Program-made: the position numbers and the translations under genes | In this document: positions 21,145-33,308 of the stretch, in pieces | Numbering within the stretch: position 1 is the stretch's first letter | Layout of the letters: each line of letters starts with the position of its first letter | Notes under the pieces: model-generated | What the model saw: the letters and a program-made list of their open reading frames with translations, nothing else | The model's database searches: none | Told to the model about the DNA's origin: nothing | Assembly (NCBI GenBank): GCA_030770535.1 | Contig: JASVEC010000005.1 | Coordinates: 186,001 to 250,000, forward strand | Direction: 5' to 3' | Length of the DNA stretch: 64,000 bases | Origin: Batkoa obscura | Lineage: Eukaryota > Entomophthoromycota > Entomophthoromycetes > Entomophthorales > Batkoaceae

Positions 21145-21251
21145 TATATGGGAGTGTTTTTTTGGCTTCATCACTTTTTCCATCTTTTAAGCGCTATTTG
21201 AGCGGAAAAATCGTTAGTAAAATTATTAAACAAAAAAATACATCTTCATAT
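21145..21251 (+). repeat. ~105-bp MITE, copy 4
   Basis: TATATGGGAGTGTTTTTTTG start, core AAGCGCTATTTGAGCGGAAA, and TACATCTTCATAT end. Confidence 0.8.
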
Positions 21252-21750
21252 CGATATTTTGATTATTTTAATTGAATATACAATATGAAGTCATTAGATG
21301 TAATTTAGTTGATAACTTTTTATTCAACTATTTGAAAATCTTTCAAACTATTTATTAAAAATTAATATATTAGCTTATGCTTCGGAGATGCTGCCATTAA
21401 TGTTATATGGTATGATATATTATGAAGTACCATCATACTTAATAATTCTAATTTCCAATTAAGTCAATTTTATTTTTCTACAATTTATAAAATTGAGCAA
21501 TTCTGGCTGCTAAACTATAAGTCACGAAAAATGTAGAGTAAATATGATTGGTTGTATTGTAAATAAAATGAATTTTAATTTCAAAGGTTCTTCTAAAAGC
21601 TCAATAAATGACTATAAGTTACTAAATATTATTAATTCCATATTACAGAGGAAATAGCCAAATACTCGGAATATAGTATCGAGAAAAACATTCTAATATA
21701 TCAGTTTGTTTTTATTATTAGTTATTGTTCTCGGTCCTCATTCAGCCCAT
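21252..21750. other. Intergenic, promoter side of the Lys-rich gene
   Basis: No gene recognised. The last 50 bp hold the TATA box listed next. Confidence 0.4.
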
Positions 21751-21758
21751 TATAAAAT
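21751..21758 (+). promoter_or_regulatory. TATA box of the Lys-rich secreted gene
   Basis: TATAAAAT 43 bp upstream of the ATG at 21801. Confidence 0.5.
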
Positions 21759-21800
21759 ATGAGCAAAGGAAACATCAACATGTAATTACTTTTAGATAAG

Positions 21801-22487
21801 ATGAAACTTTTATTTATTTTAGTTTTAGTATCAGCTTTACTTACTTTCGCTCATGCTTGGGAGCTAAGAGCACCTAAGATAGGGACTTTAAAGTCAAAAG
21901 GAGAGGCTTCAAAGGACTCTGGATCTAAAGCAAATAAACTCACTGGTGTGAAAGGAGACAAAAAGATGAAAGCTGGCAAAGGATCAAAGAAGACTAAAGC
22001 TAATAAAAAAGGGAAAAAAGGTGCTGCTAGAAAAGGAGAGAAGGAAGCCGTTGCTACAAAAGGGGGGAAGAAAGACCTGAGCCTTAGCAAGCCTTCTGGT
22101 GAATTAGATACATATTTTAAGCAATTAGAAAAGGATCTACCAACTATTGTTGAAAAGGCTAAAGAAGACATCAAAACAACAGATGACGGTAGCAAGGGTA
22201 CAAAAAAAGCCAAAGAAGCCAAAGATACTAAAGGCGATAAAGGAATCAAGGGTACTAAAGGAGACAAGAGTGTTAAAGATACCAAGGGAACTAAAAGTAC
22301 TAAGAGTAGTAAAGGAGCTAAAGAGACTAAAAGTAGTAAAAGCGGTAAGGTGGCAAAAACTAAAGCTAAGAAACCAAGTGGGAAAGAAGGTGCTAGCGAA
22401 AAGACTGCTTTTAGAGCCAAAAAGGTCAAGCATGCTATTGTAAGGGCAGCTTATAACTACGCTCGTAGCTTTGGTTTGCTTCAATAG
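21801..22487 (+). CDS. Secreted lysine-rich repeat protein
   Basis: Single-exon gene of 228 aa. The signal peptide MKLLFILVLVSALLTFAHAW (cleavage likely after AHA) is followed by a highly basic low-complexity protein. Residues about 30-100 and 130-205 are dominated by Lys, Gly, Ala, Thr and Ser with loose KGxKxxK and TKGDKG-type repeats. A less repetitive segment (about 98-128, ELDTYFKQLEKDLPTIVEKA) could be a helix. The C-terminus (KVKHAIVRAAYNYARSFGLL) is a basic amphipathic stretch. I do not recognise a family. A secreted polycation could bind cell wall polymers, nucleic acids or membranes, which is speculation. It lies next to two secreted lipases. Confidence 0.8.
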   Translation: MKLLFILVLVSALLTFAHAWELRAPKIGTLKSKGEASKDSGSKANKLTGVKGDKKMKAGKGSKKTKANKKGKKGAARKGEKEAVATKGGKKDLSLSKPSGELDTYFKQLEKDLPTIVEKAKEDIKTTDDGSKGTKKAKEAKDTKGDKGIKGTKGDKSVKDTKGTKSTKSSKGAKETKSSKSGKVAKTKAKKPSGKEGASEKTAFRAKKVKHAIVRAAYNYARSFGLLQ

Positions 22488-22715
22488 ATTTTCGTAACCA
22501 TTCATAACCCTTAGGTCCAAATGATCTACAATATATGACGATATTGAAAAAATATTGCATATTGCATAATAATAAACATTAATTTTAGTTTAGTTTAATT
22601 GTTATTCAAATTTATTTTAAATGTTTATCATAAATTATTTTCATTAATATCCTTAAAACGATTTGAATATGAAAAACATATGAAAAAGTAAAAGACTTGA
22701 AGGCATTTTTTATTT

Positions 22716-23699
22716 TTAGCAACTTCCACCAAGACGAACATCCCAATAAGTAAGATGATCACTAACGTTTAAAAAGGGTTCAGCAGAAAGGGCACAAGAA
22801 GCATCTTCGATTTGGGAAGTTGAACAAATTTTAGCTGAATTTTTATGCAACCACATTTCAATAAAGTAGTGGTTAAACGACATTGAACGAGGAGGGACAT
22901 GGGGTACAATATCTTGATCATTGGTAACTCTTGTTGAAAGTAAATTCAAGGAATTGAACCAATTAGCAAAGTCTGCGTTTCCTACCCTAGGCTGTCCATA
23001 AGTAAAGAGCTGAATATTTCCCCATGAGAGTTTTTGAGATGCTTGAAGGTCGATTGCTGCTAAATTACCAATAGCGCCGCCTAAAGAATGACCAACAACA
23101 ACCAATTTAAAACCGGGATTGCTCTTTAGAAGTTCACTTACTACTGGTGTATAAACTAGACTAAGAGCATCTCTAGCTTCTTTGAAGCCAAGATGAACTT
23201 GGATTTTGTTATTACCAGAAAACAAATCGGTTTTTGCAATTTTAGCATTTTGTACCCAATTTTTTATGTTAGATGTTCCTCTAAAGGAAAGAACAACAAT
23301 TTTGTTAACAGAATCAACTCCAACAAAGCCTCTTGTTTCATGCTTGGAATTATCAAAGACTTTGACCACTTTTAATCCTCCATATACTGAACAATGGCTA
23401 CATTTCCAGCTGGATAAGGTAGAATCACTACAGTAAGCAGCAGCAGCCAGCCTTGCAAATTTCTTTGCAGTTGCTTCATTTGACACACTCAATCTAGTTA
23501 CTGTAGATGCCCTAGATTGTTTTACTGGGATGTCTTTAAAATCCTTAACAATTTGGTTTAGATTTGAGATCAAGTTATTGAGGTATGAGTCTGAAGAAGC
23601 AGAAACAGAAGTAGCGTTGAATTTAGCTTCTTGCTGTAGTTCACCATTAAAAGCGGAAAGATAGAAAATAGAAGATAGTAATGTAATGTTTAACTTCAT
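22716..23699 (-). CDS. Secreted class 3 lipase, copy 1
   Basis: Single-exon gene of 327 aa. The signal peptide MKLNITLLSSIFYLSAFNGE is followed by a propeptide-like region of about 60 residues and a fungal lipase (class 3, alpha/beta hydrolase) domain. The nucleophile elbow GHSLGGA has Ser205. Asp263 lies in TNDQDIVPHVPPR and His315 in SDHLTYW, completing the triad. LSFRGTSNIKNW is the usual oxyanion-hole segment, and YGQPRVGNADFA is a family hallmark. The arrangement is that of Rhizomucor miehei-type triacylglycerol lipases, which cleave acyl esters outside the cell. Cysteine pairs (C90, C100/C103, C292/C302, C327) fit disulfides. A TATAAATA lies 39 bp upstream. Confidence 0.93.
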   Translation of the reverse strand: MKLNITLLSSIFYLSAFNGELQQEAKFNATSVSASSDSYLNNLISNLNQIVKDFKDIPVKQSRASTVTRLSVSNEATAKKFARLAAAAYCSDSTLSSWKCSHCSVYGGLKVVKVFDNSKHETRGFVGVDSVNKIVVLSFRGTSNIKNWVQNAKIAKTDLFSGNNKIQVHLGFKEARDALSLVYTPVVSELLKSNPGFKLVVVGHSLGGAIGNLAAIDLQASQKLSWGNIQLFTYGQPRVGNADFANWFNSLNLLSTRVTNDQDIVPHVPPRSMSFNHYFIEMWLHKNSAKICSTSQIEDASCALSAEPFLNVSDHLTYWDVRLGGSC

Positions 23700-23737
23700 G
23701 TTGAAATTATGTTAACAATAGTAGAAATATTGACCTA

Positions 23738-23745
23738 TATTTATA
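23738..23745 (-). promoter_or_regulatory. TATA box of lipase copy 1
   Basis: TATAAATA on the minus strand, 39 bp before the ATG. The same octamer precedes lipase copy 2. Confidence 0.5.
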
Positions 23746-26055
23746 TTGTTTCATTTTACTATAGTGATATTTAAATGTCTAGTTAAAAATGCTTATTTTC
23801 TTGTAAAAAATATAAATGGAGAACTTCTATAATAAATTAATAGTCAACGAATAAAATTAAATAAATGAATGATAAATATATTATTGAAATAAATCAAGTG
23901 ATTTTGTAGTAAATCCTTATTGATTTATTTGTAAATAAAACTAACAATAACCATAGGTGGACATACAAAAACTTTACTGGATATTAGAAGATATAATAGT
24001 GTGTTGCTTTATAGTCACTATGTTCATAAATTACTATTATTGGTCATTGATGTTTTATTTGATAGTAAGTCGATCTTTCATTTAATAATTCAGCAATAAA
24101 AGCTATAAGGAAAGTAACACATGCGATTTTAAATATAGATGTTACATCTGCATTATTCAAATTAGAAGGGGTAAAATTAAGGTTGAGTAACACATGGTTT
24201 AATGTAAATTATATATTTGGTATTTAACATTGAAATAGTATTTTATATTAACATTTAGAAAAAGATCATTGAGCTTGAGAAGAATATTTTCAGTCATTTA
24301 AGAAATAACGTTATTAGTTATCCTTATTGTAATTATACAGGACCTTTGAGCTTTTTATAAAGTTATTGTTGAATTATTTAAATTTTAAAAAATCAATTAA
24401 ATAATGTAAATATTTATAGTCAATATGTATATTCTAAATGGTTATATACTTTGACAAATCCTATTATATGCTCTTGTCTTGCTTTTATAACTTATTCCTA
24501 ATACTATAATTTCATGTAATAAACTTTTTTGGAGGTAACTTGAGAAATTCAAACTGTCTAAACTCTTGCATTCATGACTCTGTTTGAGAATAATATAATC
24601 ACAGTAGCCTTAATATTATCAGTAAATAATGTACATTTGAAATTAAATGCTTACAATCTCACCCGTTGTTTTTTAGAATAAAAATTTAACAAGTTTTTAC
24701 TATTGTTGCCTCCCTCAAGACACTATAATGTGAACGTTGTTCCGGAAAGTACGGAATTTTGTCTATATAGCATAAGCTTTACTTTATATACCAATTAAAT
24801 AGTTTTTATTAGGATTTTGTCAAAAACATCAATGTAAAAATCTCACACTAAATTAATTTAAGGTAAGTTTTTAGTATTCTTAATCCTCTATAGATAAATA
24901 AAAGAAAGGTTTATATCTATAATTGCAGTACTAGTTAATCCTTTAGGATTTTAATATTTAATTGTACCTTTAACGAAACATTAAAAAACTGTGACTATTG
25001 TCAGTAAGAAAAGAAACAGATCAAAGGGTACTATATCAAAATATAGATTCAAACATTTTTTTACTCTTTAATTAAATTTAGCAGCTGACCGAAATTGAGT
25101 GTCTTTGACACTGTTGGCTTTTTTGGCCCCAAATTTAAGAATTTTGGTCCTTATATAATTCAAGAGTATTTTTGTTTCGAAGTTTAGATAAAAGGTTCTT
25201 TGAAATTTTATGTTGTATTAAATGGACGAAATACTAAATAAAGAACATTCACATTTCTTTTGTTGAACTATTTATAATGGTCTCGAAAATATTTGGCGAT
25301 GCTCTCTAAATATATCATACCGTTTAGTTAGTAAGTGAAGAGCTGACAAAAGCCATGTAAATTTTGAAATTTTAAAACTATTCTATGTATAAAAGTGTCT
25401 GTCTAGAAGTAAACATAAAGCTGAGTAAAAATAAACAAATATGATGCTTTGAATGTTTGAAACTTATGCAAAATCTAACGTTATATATTAATGATCCTAC
25501 TGTACCCTATTGATTATAAATTTATTTAAAACAGCTAGGAAGGGGTTAATCTTAATTGATTATAGTAGTTGTTAAGCTTATTTACAGATACAGATCTTAA
25601 AAGCTGGTATTAAATTTAAGTATAAACGCCATTATGAGCATTGTGGCGTTAATAAATTAAAATCAGTCTATAAAGAGAACGTAGAAACTTAGCTTTTATC
25701 ATAGCAAAGAGTCAATAGTAATTATTCTAGCGACTATGATTGTTGTTGGCATGTTAAATTGATATATAATTTTCAAGATTTTACAATTTCTTAGATAAAA
25801 CTGAATTATAGTATTTCCCCAAAAGACATTAATTGTGTACTTAACCATAATTATATTACACCAAGTATTTGAGTAATATGGGTTACTTTTTAAATAGCTC
25901 AAAAGGAGCTCGCCTTTTAATTATTTTAAATACTACAGCTATTATTAAAAGTCAAAAAGCTTACAAAAAAATATAATTAATTAAATTTAATGTTAAAATC
26001 GAAAGACAATTTGACTAGTTCCAGATAGCTACAGTCAAAGTCATTTTTAAATCGG
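23746..26055. other. Intergenic, nothing recognised
   Basis: Spacer between the two lipases. No coding relic, RNA or transposon was recognised. Confidence 0.45.
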
Positions 26056-27051
26056 TTAGTCACAACCACCACCGAACTGAATGCCCCAAACAGTAGTATG
26101 GTCCGTAAGAGCACTTTTTATGCCAGGAAGGTCGGAGGAAAGGCATGTATTATCTTCCACAACTTTATTAGAGCATGTCTTAGCTACCATGCCTTTGACA
26201 TAGACCTCAGTATGTTGGTGAACAAATCCTAGGACACGACTAGGTAGTCTTGGAACAGGATCGTTATTATTAGTAAAACGTGCAGAATCTAAGACATTCT
26301 TATTAAACCATTCTGCAAAATTAGCATTTCCTACCCTAGGTTGGCAAAAAGTAACTAAACGCATTTGCTTAAATGGTATTTTCAATTTGTTATTAATATC
26401 AAGGATAGCTAAGGTAGCAATAGCACCACCTAACGAATGACCAGTACTGACGATTGTAAAACCTGAGTTTGCTGACAACAATTTTGTGAGAATTGGGATA
26501 TAGAGTTCACTCAACTTATCTCTACATTGTTTAAATCCAAGATGGACTTTAATATCTGGATTATTGCTTAGCAAATCAGTCTTAATAAGCTTAGCGTTCT
26601 GGAACCAATTTGGAAGATTTGATGACCCTCTAAATGAAATGATAATCTCCTTTTTAGATGAATCAACAGCAATCAATGCCTTGGTAGAATAGGTAGGATC
26701 TTCTATTACAGTAAAATACTTTGTAGAAGCAGATTGTTTACAATGCCCACAACTCCATGCCTCTAATGCTTTATTTGAACAGTAAGATGCTCCAGCTAAC
26801 CTTAAATATCTTTTAGACTCACTATCATTTGGTACCAAACCTTCGGAAATAAAACCACGAAGTAAGTTTTTACTTCTTCTTTTTACAGCTATATCTTTTG
26901 CTGCTTCTGCAGTAATAGCATCCATTTCATTCTTAATTCGAGATAAGAAAGGATCTGCGCTTCCAGAGGCTGCATCTGTACCACGTAGTTTCAGATTAAA
27001 CCCTAAAAATGTAGGGACATTAATTAAAAGTAAGAGATTTGCTAATTTCAT
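26056..27051 (-). CDS. Secreted class 3 lipase, copy 2
   Basis: Single-exon gene of 331 aa, paralogous to the lipase at 22716 and on the same strand. Signal peptide MKLANLLLLINVPTFLGFNL; ISFRGSSNLPNW; GHSLGGA with Ser206; Asp264 in TNNNDPVPRLP; His318 in LTDHTTVW. CQPRVGNANFAEWF replaces YGQPRVGNADFANWF of copy 1. KRRSKNLLRG at about 58-67 could be a dibasic propeptide cleavage site. The protein pair diverges too much for a recent duplication, unlike the Cys-rich and Kelch families here. An extracellular lipase acting on acylglycerols is the likely role. Confidence 0.93.
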   Translation of the reverse strand: MKLANLLLLINVPTFLGFNLKLRGTDAASGSADPFLSRIKNEMDAITAEAAKDIAVKRRSKNLLRGFISEGLVPNDSESKRYLRLAGASYCSNKALEAWSCGHCKQSASTKYFTVIEDPTYSTKALIAVDSSKKEIIISFRGSSNLPNWFQNAKLIKTDLLSNNPDIKVHLGFKQCRDKLSELYIPILTKLLSANSGFTIVSTGHSLGGAIATLAILDINNKLKIPFKQMRLVTFCQPRVGNANFAEWFNKNVLDSARFTNNNDPVPRLPSRVLGFVHQHTEVYVKGMVAKTCSNKVVEDNTCLSSDLPGIKSALTDHTTVWGIQFGGGCD

Positions 27052-27106
27052 ATATGGTTGCTAAATAATGATAAAATAACATGAAGTAAATGCAGTATAT
27101 CTTTCT

Positions 27107-27114
27107 TATTTATA
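27107..27114 (-). promoter_or_regulatory. TATA box of lipase copy 2
   Basis: TATAAATA on the minus strand, 56 bp before the ATG. Confidence 0.45.
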
Positions 27115-30100
27115 GTATCTATCTAAGTATACAACTACTGTTCGTACCAATTAATTAAATCTATATGTTCTTCTTGTACTATACATATTTGATCTAAAAT
27201 TAATGAGATATCAATTATTAAGTAGCAAACATTTACTTAAACGGTTTTAATTTACTCTGAGGTACATTTAATTAATTATATAGCTGTTCAGTTAATAAAT
27301 TAATATGGCGAAATTCATATAGGTAATTTAGTACAAATTTACTATTAATTATAAATTTTATGTATCCTTTGATTGACAAGCTGAGTATTAGCATTACAAG
27401 TTAAATATCTATAAATGAAACATCGAATTAGATTATTGCCTTATTTATGATTTAACATAAAGAATATTATAACTGTCAAGAGCTTTTTTACTTATTAACC
27501 TCAATTGGGTAACTGCTTTTTTTTTGGATTTCATAATGAATTTTACAATTTATTATATTAACTTTAACTTTACTTTAATTGATAAAAACAATAACATTAT
27601 TATTCGTATGTTATATTTTTCACTTTACAGAACACAAATACTTTATCTATATAACACAATGCATTTGAATAAGTTTAAACCATATTCTATAATCATTTGA
27701 AATCATATATTCACACATATTATTTACAGATAAATACCTAAAGCTATAATTGGAAATTGAAGTAATAAGTCTAATATATTTTAGCTTTAATTTTTAAGTT
27801 TTAAGTATAAACAATTCTTATTAGAATAGTAGGCTAAAACTTAAACGAAAACAAAGGCTAGTATGCATATTTAGAAGACAATGTTTGTCCTAAAAAACAG
27901 ACATTTAATTAGTTAAAATAAAAGGTAATACTAAACGAAATTTGGATACTATACAATTTGTTGTAGGTTTAAAAAAATGTTGGACACAATTTACTCAATA
28001 GAATAAATTTACTCAACAAATTTGACCGTTGCGAGTTACTTCATCGAAGCACGTGCTGAAGTTAAGACCAATAAAATCAAGAGAGCTATAAAACCATAAA
28101 AAATCAAAAACAATAAAATTGCTCATTAGAAAAAAATCAATTACTGTACCACTTACCAATTTATTTGTGTTATAAAAAAGGTAACTTCTATTATTTAAAT
28201 TAATGGTTTTCTGTCAGTATAAAACAATGTACTAACTTATATGTAAATTTTTGAATTTAAAGATATCAAAAAATAGTCAAAAACTATCAATAATTGTAAC
28301 TTTAATAAGGAACTTCAAATCTATCGGAACAAATATTTAATATCACAACATTCCTACTAAAAACTCCATTAAAACACTTTTACTATAATCTTGTCCAAAT
28401 AATGTTGTGTTGTTTATAGTACACTAAGTTATACTAGGTTAACTTTAAGAAATGAAAAGATATCAGACAACCCTTTAGTACTTCAATGAATATTATTAAA
28501 TAATTTATTTGATACATGATACGCTATTTTTCTTTCTCTTGCAATACATACGCCCCAAGTGTTTTATTAGCTAAAACAAAAAAGAAGATACTAAAGGTAG
28601 TAGGCTCTAGATACTAAACCACTGATTGGGAAACTTATGGGAGTACAGGAAGAGAGCTCAACCTCTTCAAGTCTTTTTTGAACTGGGAAAGTCAAAATGA
28701 TGGTATGTTATTTTGGTTTGATAAGATAACTATAATCACCAATCCTCTCTTATTATAGTAGCAATAACTATTATACAACATTATAATAATAAAATAACAG
28801 CTGTTCAATGTATTATTAGATTACAAGAAAATACTTGAATTTAATTATGGATATTATTTTTAACAACTCTGCTAGCTAATAAATTTGGAATCTATTTTAT
28901 TATACTTAGAATAAATTTAAGATTAGCTGATACCAAAATTTACTAAAAAGTAAAATAAAATTGATAAGAAAATTGATAAAAATAAAATTAGAAAATAAAA
29001 TGAAGAGAATAATATTCAATTAATTTTTCAAATGTTTATTGCATTTGGGCAAACATTATATTAAATAATGCCTAAAGTGAACTCTTCAAATGCTTTTCTA
29101 TTTTTGAAACGAGCCAAAATATATCCAAAAAAAATACAAGTATTTTGTTATTGCTTGTTATAAAATGCTAATTGTTAAACTATAATATAGTGTTGAGCTT
29201 TTCTTATTGAACAAGATTGAAAGTTAAACTTATAGCATTTAGTTCAAAGTTAGATAGTATAGGACATATAATATGTAGTAATCTAAAAGGCTATGTCCCA
29301 ACATAGAGTTAATCCTATTATGTACCACCATATTGTTATTATTATTATTGATTCCATATCTGATAGGATGGTATGATTTATTTGAGACAGTTTGAAAATT
29401 TGAAAAATATTAGTATATAGAATATCTGAAGAAAGTTTGGAGGTTTTAGAAGATATGAGAATAGCTTAACGCGAGGGAGAGACTTTGCATTGCGTTGACA
29501 GGCGATCTAGACAGTGTTTTTTTAGTGAGCGTTTAATTCCCCTAAGGCTTACGAAGGTTCAATCCTCAAACCCGGCTAGCAAGAGACAGCGGTCTTACCA
29601 CTAGGTAGAAATCCTTTCAATTAAAAATGGCAAATTTTATAATTGACAAATTAAAATATAAGTACAGTCATTTTAAATTCTAAACATTTTATCCAATTAG
29701 TTATGGGAACTGTTTGTTTAATAAGCGATTAAGCTCCTCTAATTTAGGTCGAATGTTTATTAATTTTATTTACTTTAAATAACAGACCAATATAATAATT
29801 TCTTAGGGTAGTTATACTGCTACCATAGACAAATCTAAACTAATGGGATTATAACTGTTGATGTTTAAGCAATTATCTTTGTTTTAAATGGCTATTTAAA
29901 TTATCAATCTCCAAATGTTTTCAATTTTGTGATACTTTCATAATGCAAATCCAACTAGCGATTCTGCATTCTTTGGTCAACATACCATTGATGGATTTTA
30001 CATGATAGAGAATTTCTAACAAAATATTATATTTTCAAAATAAGCTCCTTTATTAAAGCAATCGTCTAAATGTAAACAAACTTTATAATATTTAATTATA

Positions 30101-31452
30101 CGTAAGGATGGTTTGATAAAGCTGAATATCGTATAAATTCCAAGTACTAGAATAACATCAATGTCTTTATAAAGATCATGTATTTATTTCTATACCAAAA
30201 ACTGTAATTCGGACTATATCCTCTAAAATATTAGTACCGTTGCTTTATTCAGCTCTTTAAGTATAACATTAAGTTTATTTTATTCTTATCTGGAAGAATT
30301 CATAACGTATCTTTAATTATATTTTCTTTCAAACCCTTGAATTTATAAACACTTGATTTTAAGATCAGTCAAAGTTAGAAAAAATGAATAAATAAAAATT
30401 TTATTTATATTTATATCAAGAAGCGCTTCTTTATAGATAAAAATGAGCAATAATGCTACTTCACTAACTTATGTTTAGTAGCATTGTTCTTTAAAATAGC
30501 CCACAGTACTCCACAATAAAGTTGGTTTTTGAAAAATATAATTAAAGTAGCTTTACCTCTTTGTTTTAATATGGGAAGCAATAGAGCTAGTCTATTAGCA
30601 TTAAAGCAAAAGAACTTAACTTTAATAATGGCAATAAATTAAAATTATATATTATAATCATTATAATTGTTATATATTACTTTTTGAGATACAAAAAAGC
30701 CTTATTTAGCATATAAAATCCTTTAAAAGCTAACCATATAACTACCAGCAATATAAAAAACTGAAAATGGTATCGCATTGGTGATAATAAGTATATAATC
30801 TGTAGAGCCAATGTATTACTAATGATACTGATGGCTTCGCTGTGGCGAACAAGTTCAAATAGTTATTTTTTGCGACTATTTGTACTATCTTAAGACTGCT
30901 TAGTAACAAAGGCCTCTATATCGTATAGTTTAGATAACAGGTTATATTCAACATTTATTAAAAAGTAATTGAATAAAGTTGGCTATAAAAATATTATATT
31001 AGTAACATATTAGCATAACAACTAACACAGGATCTTGTAAGCAACTAAATACTGAACTTACAGTAACTAAAATTGTTCTTTATATCAACGTTTATTATCA
31101 CATGTCAAAGTTTATATTGCTACGATTAATCCCATCAAGTTAAAAGGTTTAATAATATATAGTTATTTTTTTACTGATTTTTTTTTCAAAATTCTTGCTG
31201 GGTTAAAAGAATAGCAGTGAGTTCATCTGAAAAAATCGCCCATTTTTTATTTTTGCTTTATACCAATTACTACAATGTTGAAAAATTTAAACACCACTTG
31301 ACTGTGTATTGAAAACTGATTGGTTATTTTGATGGCTTTATCAATACTTTATCCCAACACTCTACCTACTGGTTAAGATAAATCATCATTTTATTTAGAA
31401 CAAAATAGTTTATTTTGAAAAGATATTTTTTCATCCCTAAGTTTCTTTCAAA
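27115..31452. other. 4.3-kb intergenic region
   Basis: No open frame of coding character and none of the repeat families seen elsewhere in the window. One patch at 29465-29620 is richer in G and C than its surroundings and tRNA-like (see findings). The remainder is AT-rich sequence in which I recognise nothing. Confidence 0.5.
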
Positions 31453-32745
31453 ATGAGTATACAATTCGAGTATTTGCCGGAGCTTCTAGTAGAAGAGACA
31501 TTCAAATTATTGCATCCAGCCGTATTATTTGAGCTTCGTTTTTTAAACAAATATTTATCCAAGCTTGTGGACAATGTAATCAAATATAATTTAACCCACT
31601 CGGCTTATGATGATCTTAGAGTATACCAAAACCATCAACAGGAATTTATCAAAGAAAATGTATTATTAATGAAACATATTAATATAATTGATGATAAAAA
31701 CATCAGATACTTGGATTCTTGTCCAAATTTAATATCTATTTATTATAAAAAGGGATCGAGAAGTAGTAGCAGGAAGATAAATAGCGAATTATCAAAATTA
31801 AAATGGATGGTTATGGATTCGGATAATTATCAACAAACATTAAAAATGTTTGATAATTATTTAGGTCAACTCAAAGGATTTGAAATCATTGGAAGGAGTA
31901 TATACACTGGAGGCGTCATCAAATATTTGAACCCTAATAAACTGATTTCATTTAAAATATATAGCGGCAGTAAACTATATCTCGACGGATTAGACAAAAT
32001 CAAAGCAAATTATAATAAATTAAATGTATTGCATTTGAAAACAGATCTATCCTTGTTTGCTCCTGTGACATTTAATCCTAGCTTGAATTTCACTTCTAGC
32101 TTAAAGTTGGAAATTCAAACAAAATCTAAATTGAATATTGAATGTTTTGGTAATATAAAGCAATTTAAGAGCATTAAACTAATAGACTACCCTGATGGTG
32201 AGCTTGAGAAGACTAACGCTTATGGGAATATTAATGTATTTAAAAGTAGTGATATTATTACTAAAGCTTTTTTTGATTCCAATCTTCCAGTTAAATATGA
32301 TGTATTGAAGTTATCAACATTAAAATATGTTCATTTCAAAGAGTTATCAAAGGAAATTTTAATTGCAATTCAATTTTTGCCAAATATTAAAGTTTTATCT
32401 TTAAATACAAAATGGTCCGATACTAAAAGTATATTTGATAAATCCAATTTAAATGATGTTAACCTTTATGACGAGAAAAATAATTCAATCAAATGTAAGT
32501 TTATCAAAGAAATTAAAATTAAGGAGTTTTGTAATACATTAAAAGAATTCTACTGTTTTTTATCCCTTTTTCCATATATTGAACAATTAAGAACTGCAAG
32601 CTTTGATTTAACAGATTTTGATGAAAATATTAGCTATCACATCACTACTCCATTGTCACTGTTTACACCTTATAAATCGGAGCAGTATCCGCTTTATAAA
32701 AGTAAATTGAAACATATTCATAACACAAGTTGGATTTTTAAATAA
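31453..32745 (+). CDS. F-box protein, intact
   Basis: Single-exon gene of 430 aa starting MSIQFEYLPELLVEETFKLL. The first 45 residues are an F-box-like helix set (LPELLVEETFKLLHPAVLFELRFLNKYLSKLV). Repeats of a leucine-rich character follow: YLDSCPNLISIYYKKGS, LDGLDKIKANYNKLNVLHLK, FLPNIKVLSLNTKWSD and FLSLFPYIEQLRTASFDLTD. F-box proteins bind Skp1 and recruit substrates to SCF ubiquitin ligases. This is the only full-length, unbroken member of the four in this window and serves as the reference for the others. The start is the first ATG and sits two residues further from the F-box than in no other copy, matching MGVKFEYLPE at 41306. Confidence 0.85.
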   Translation: MSIQFEYLPELLVEETFKLLHPAVLFELRFLNKYLSKLVDNVIKYNLTHSAYDDLRVYQNHQQEFIKENVLLMKHINIIDDKNIRYLDSCPNLISIYYKKGSRSSSRKINSELSKLKWMVMDSDNYQQTLKMFDNYLGQLKGFEIIGRSIYTGGVIKYLNPNKLISFKIYSGSKLYLDGLDKIKANYNKLNVLHLKTDLSLFAPVTFNPSLNFTSSLKLEIQTKSKLNIECFGNIKQFKSIKLIDYPDGELEKTNAYGNINVFKSSDIITKAFFDSNLPVKYDVLKLSTLKYVHFKELSKEILIAIQFLPNIKVLSLNTKWSDTKSIFDKSNLNDVNLYDEKNNSIKCKFIKEIKIKEFCNTLKEFYCFLSLFPYIEQLRTASFDLTDFDENISYHITTPLSLFTPYKSEQYPLYKSKLKHIHNTSWIFK

Positions 32746-33200
32746 TATGGCCCTTAAATTTATTATAAATATTAATAATAAACTATATTTTGACTTAATT
32801 TTTGCTTTATAATCTTTAAGCATTTACAGTAGTAATTTAGTATTTTAAGCCTTTCTAAATGATGCGTATAAAGAATAATTATTAGTAATAAAGGAACATT
32901 AATAGAATGGATATTTATTATTTATCATCAATTGTGATACCTTATATATTACTCAAACGCATCTACGATGGTAAATTATAAAGTGCAGTATAAAGTTTTA
33001 ATTGAAAGTAGTATACATTAGTTTATAAAACCAGACAATCTTATTTAATATAAAACTTATTTATCATTTATCTAAACATCTGACAATACAGAAAAAAGAA
33101 ATCAAACTTTATTATAAAAATTAAAATAAATATAGTTTGAATGTATTTGAAATAGTTATAATTTTCATTCTACCCAATCAAAAAAATTGTACAAAACTTT
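32746..33200. other. Intergenic, nothing recognised
   Basis: AT-rich spacer downstream of the F-box gene. Confidence 0.45.
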
Positions 33201-33308
33201 TATATGAGGATGTTTTTTTTGGTTTCATTATTTTTTCTATCTTCTAAGCGCTATTTAAGTGGAAAAATTGTTAGTAAAATTCTTAAACATAAAAATACAT
33301 CCCCATAT
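33201..33308 (+). repeat. ~105-bp MITE, copy 5
   Basis: TATATGAGGATGTTTTTTTT start, core AAGCGCTATTTAAGTGGAAA, and TACATCCCCATAT end. Confidence 0.8.

Noticed and set aside
21851-22443. Long antisense and alternate-frame ORFs over the Lys-rich gene
   Set aside because: They are by-products of lysine-codon repeats; no signal, domain or codon pattern of their own.
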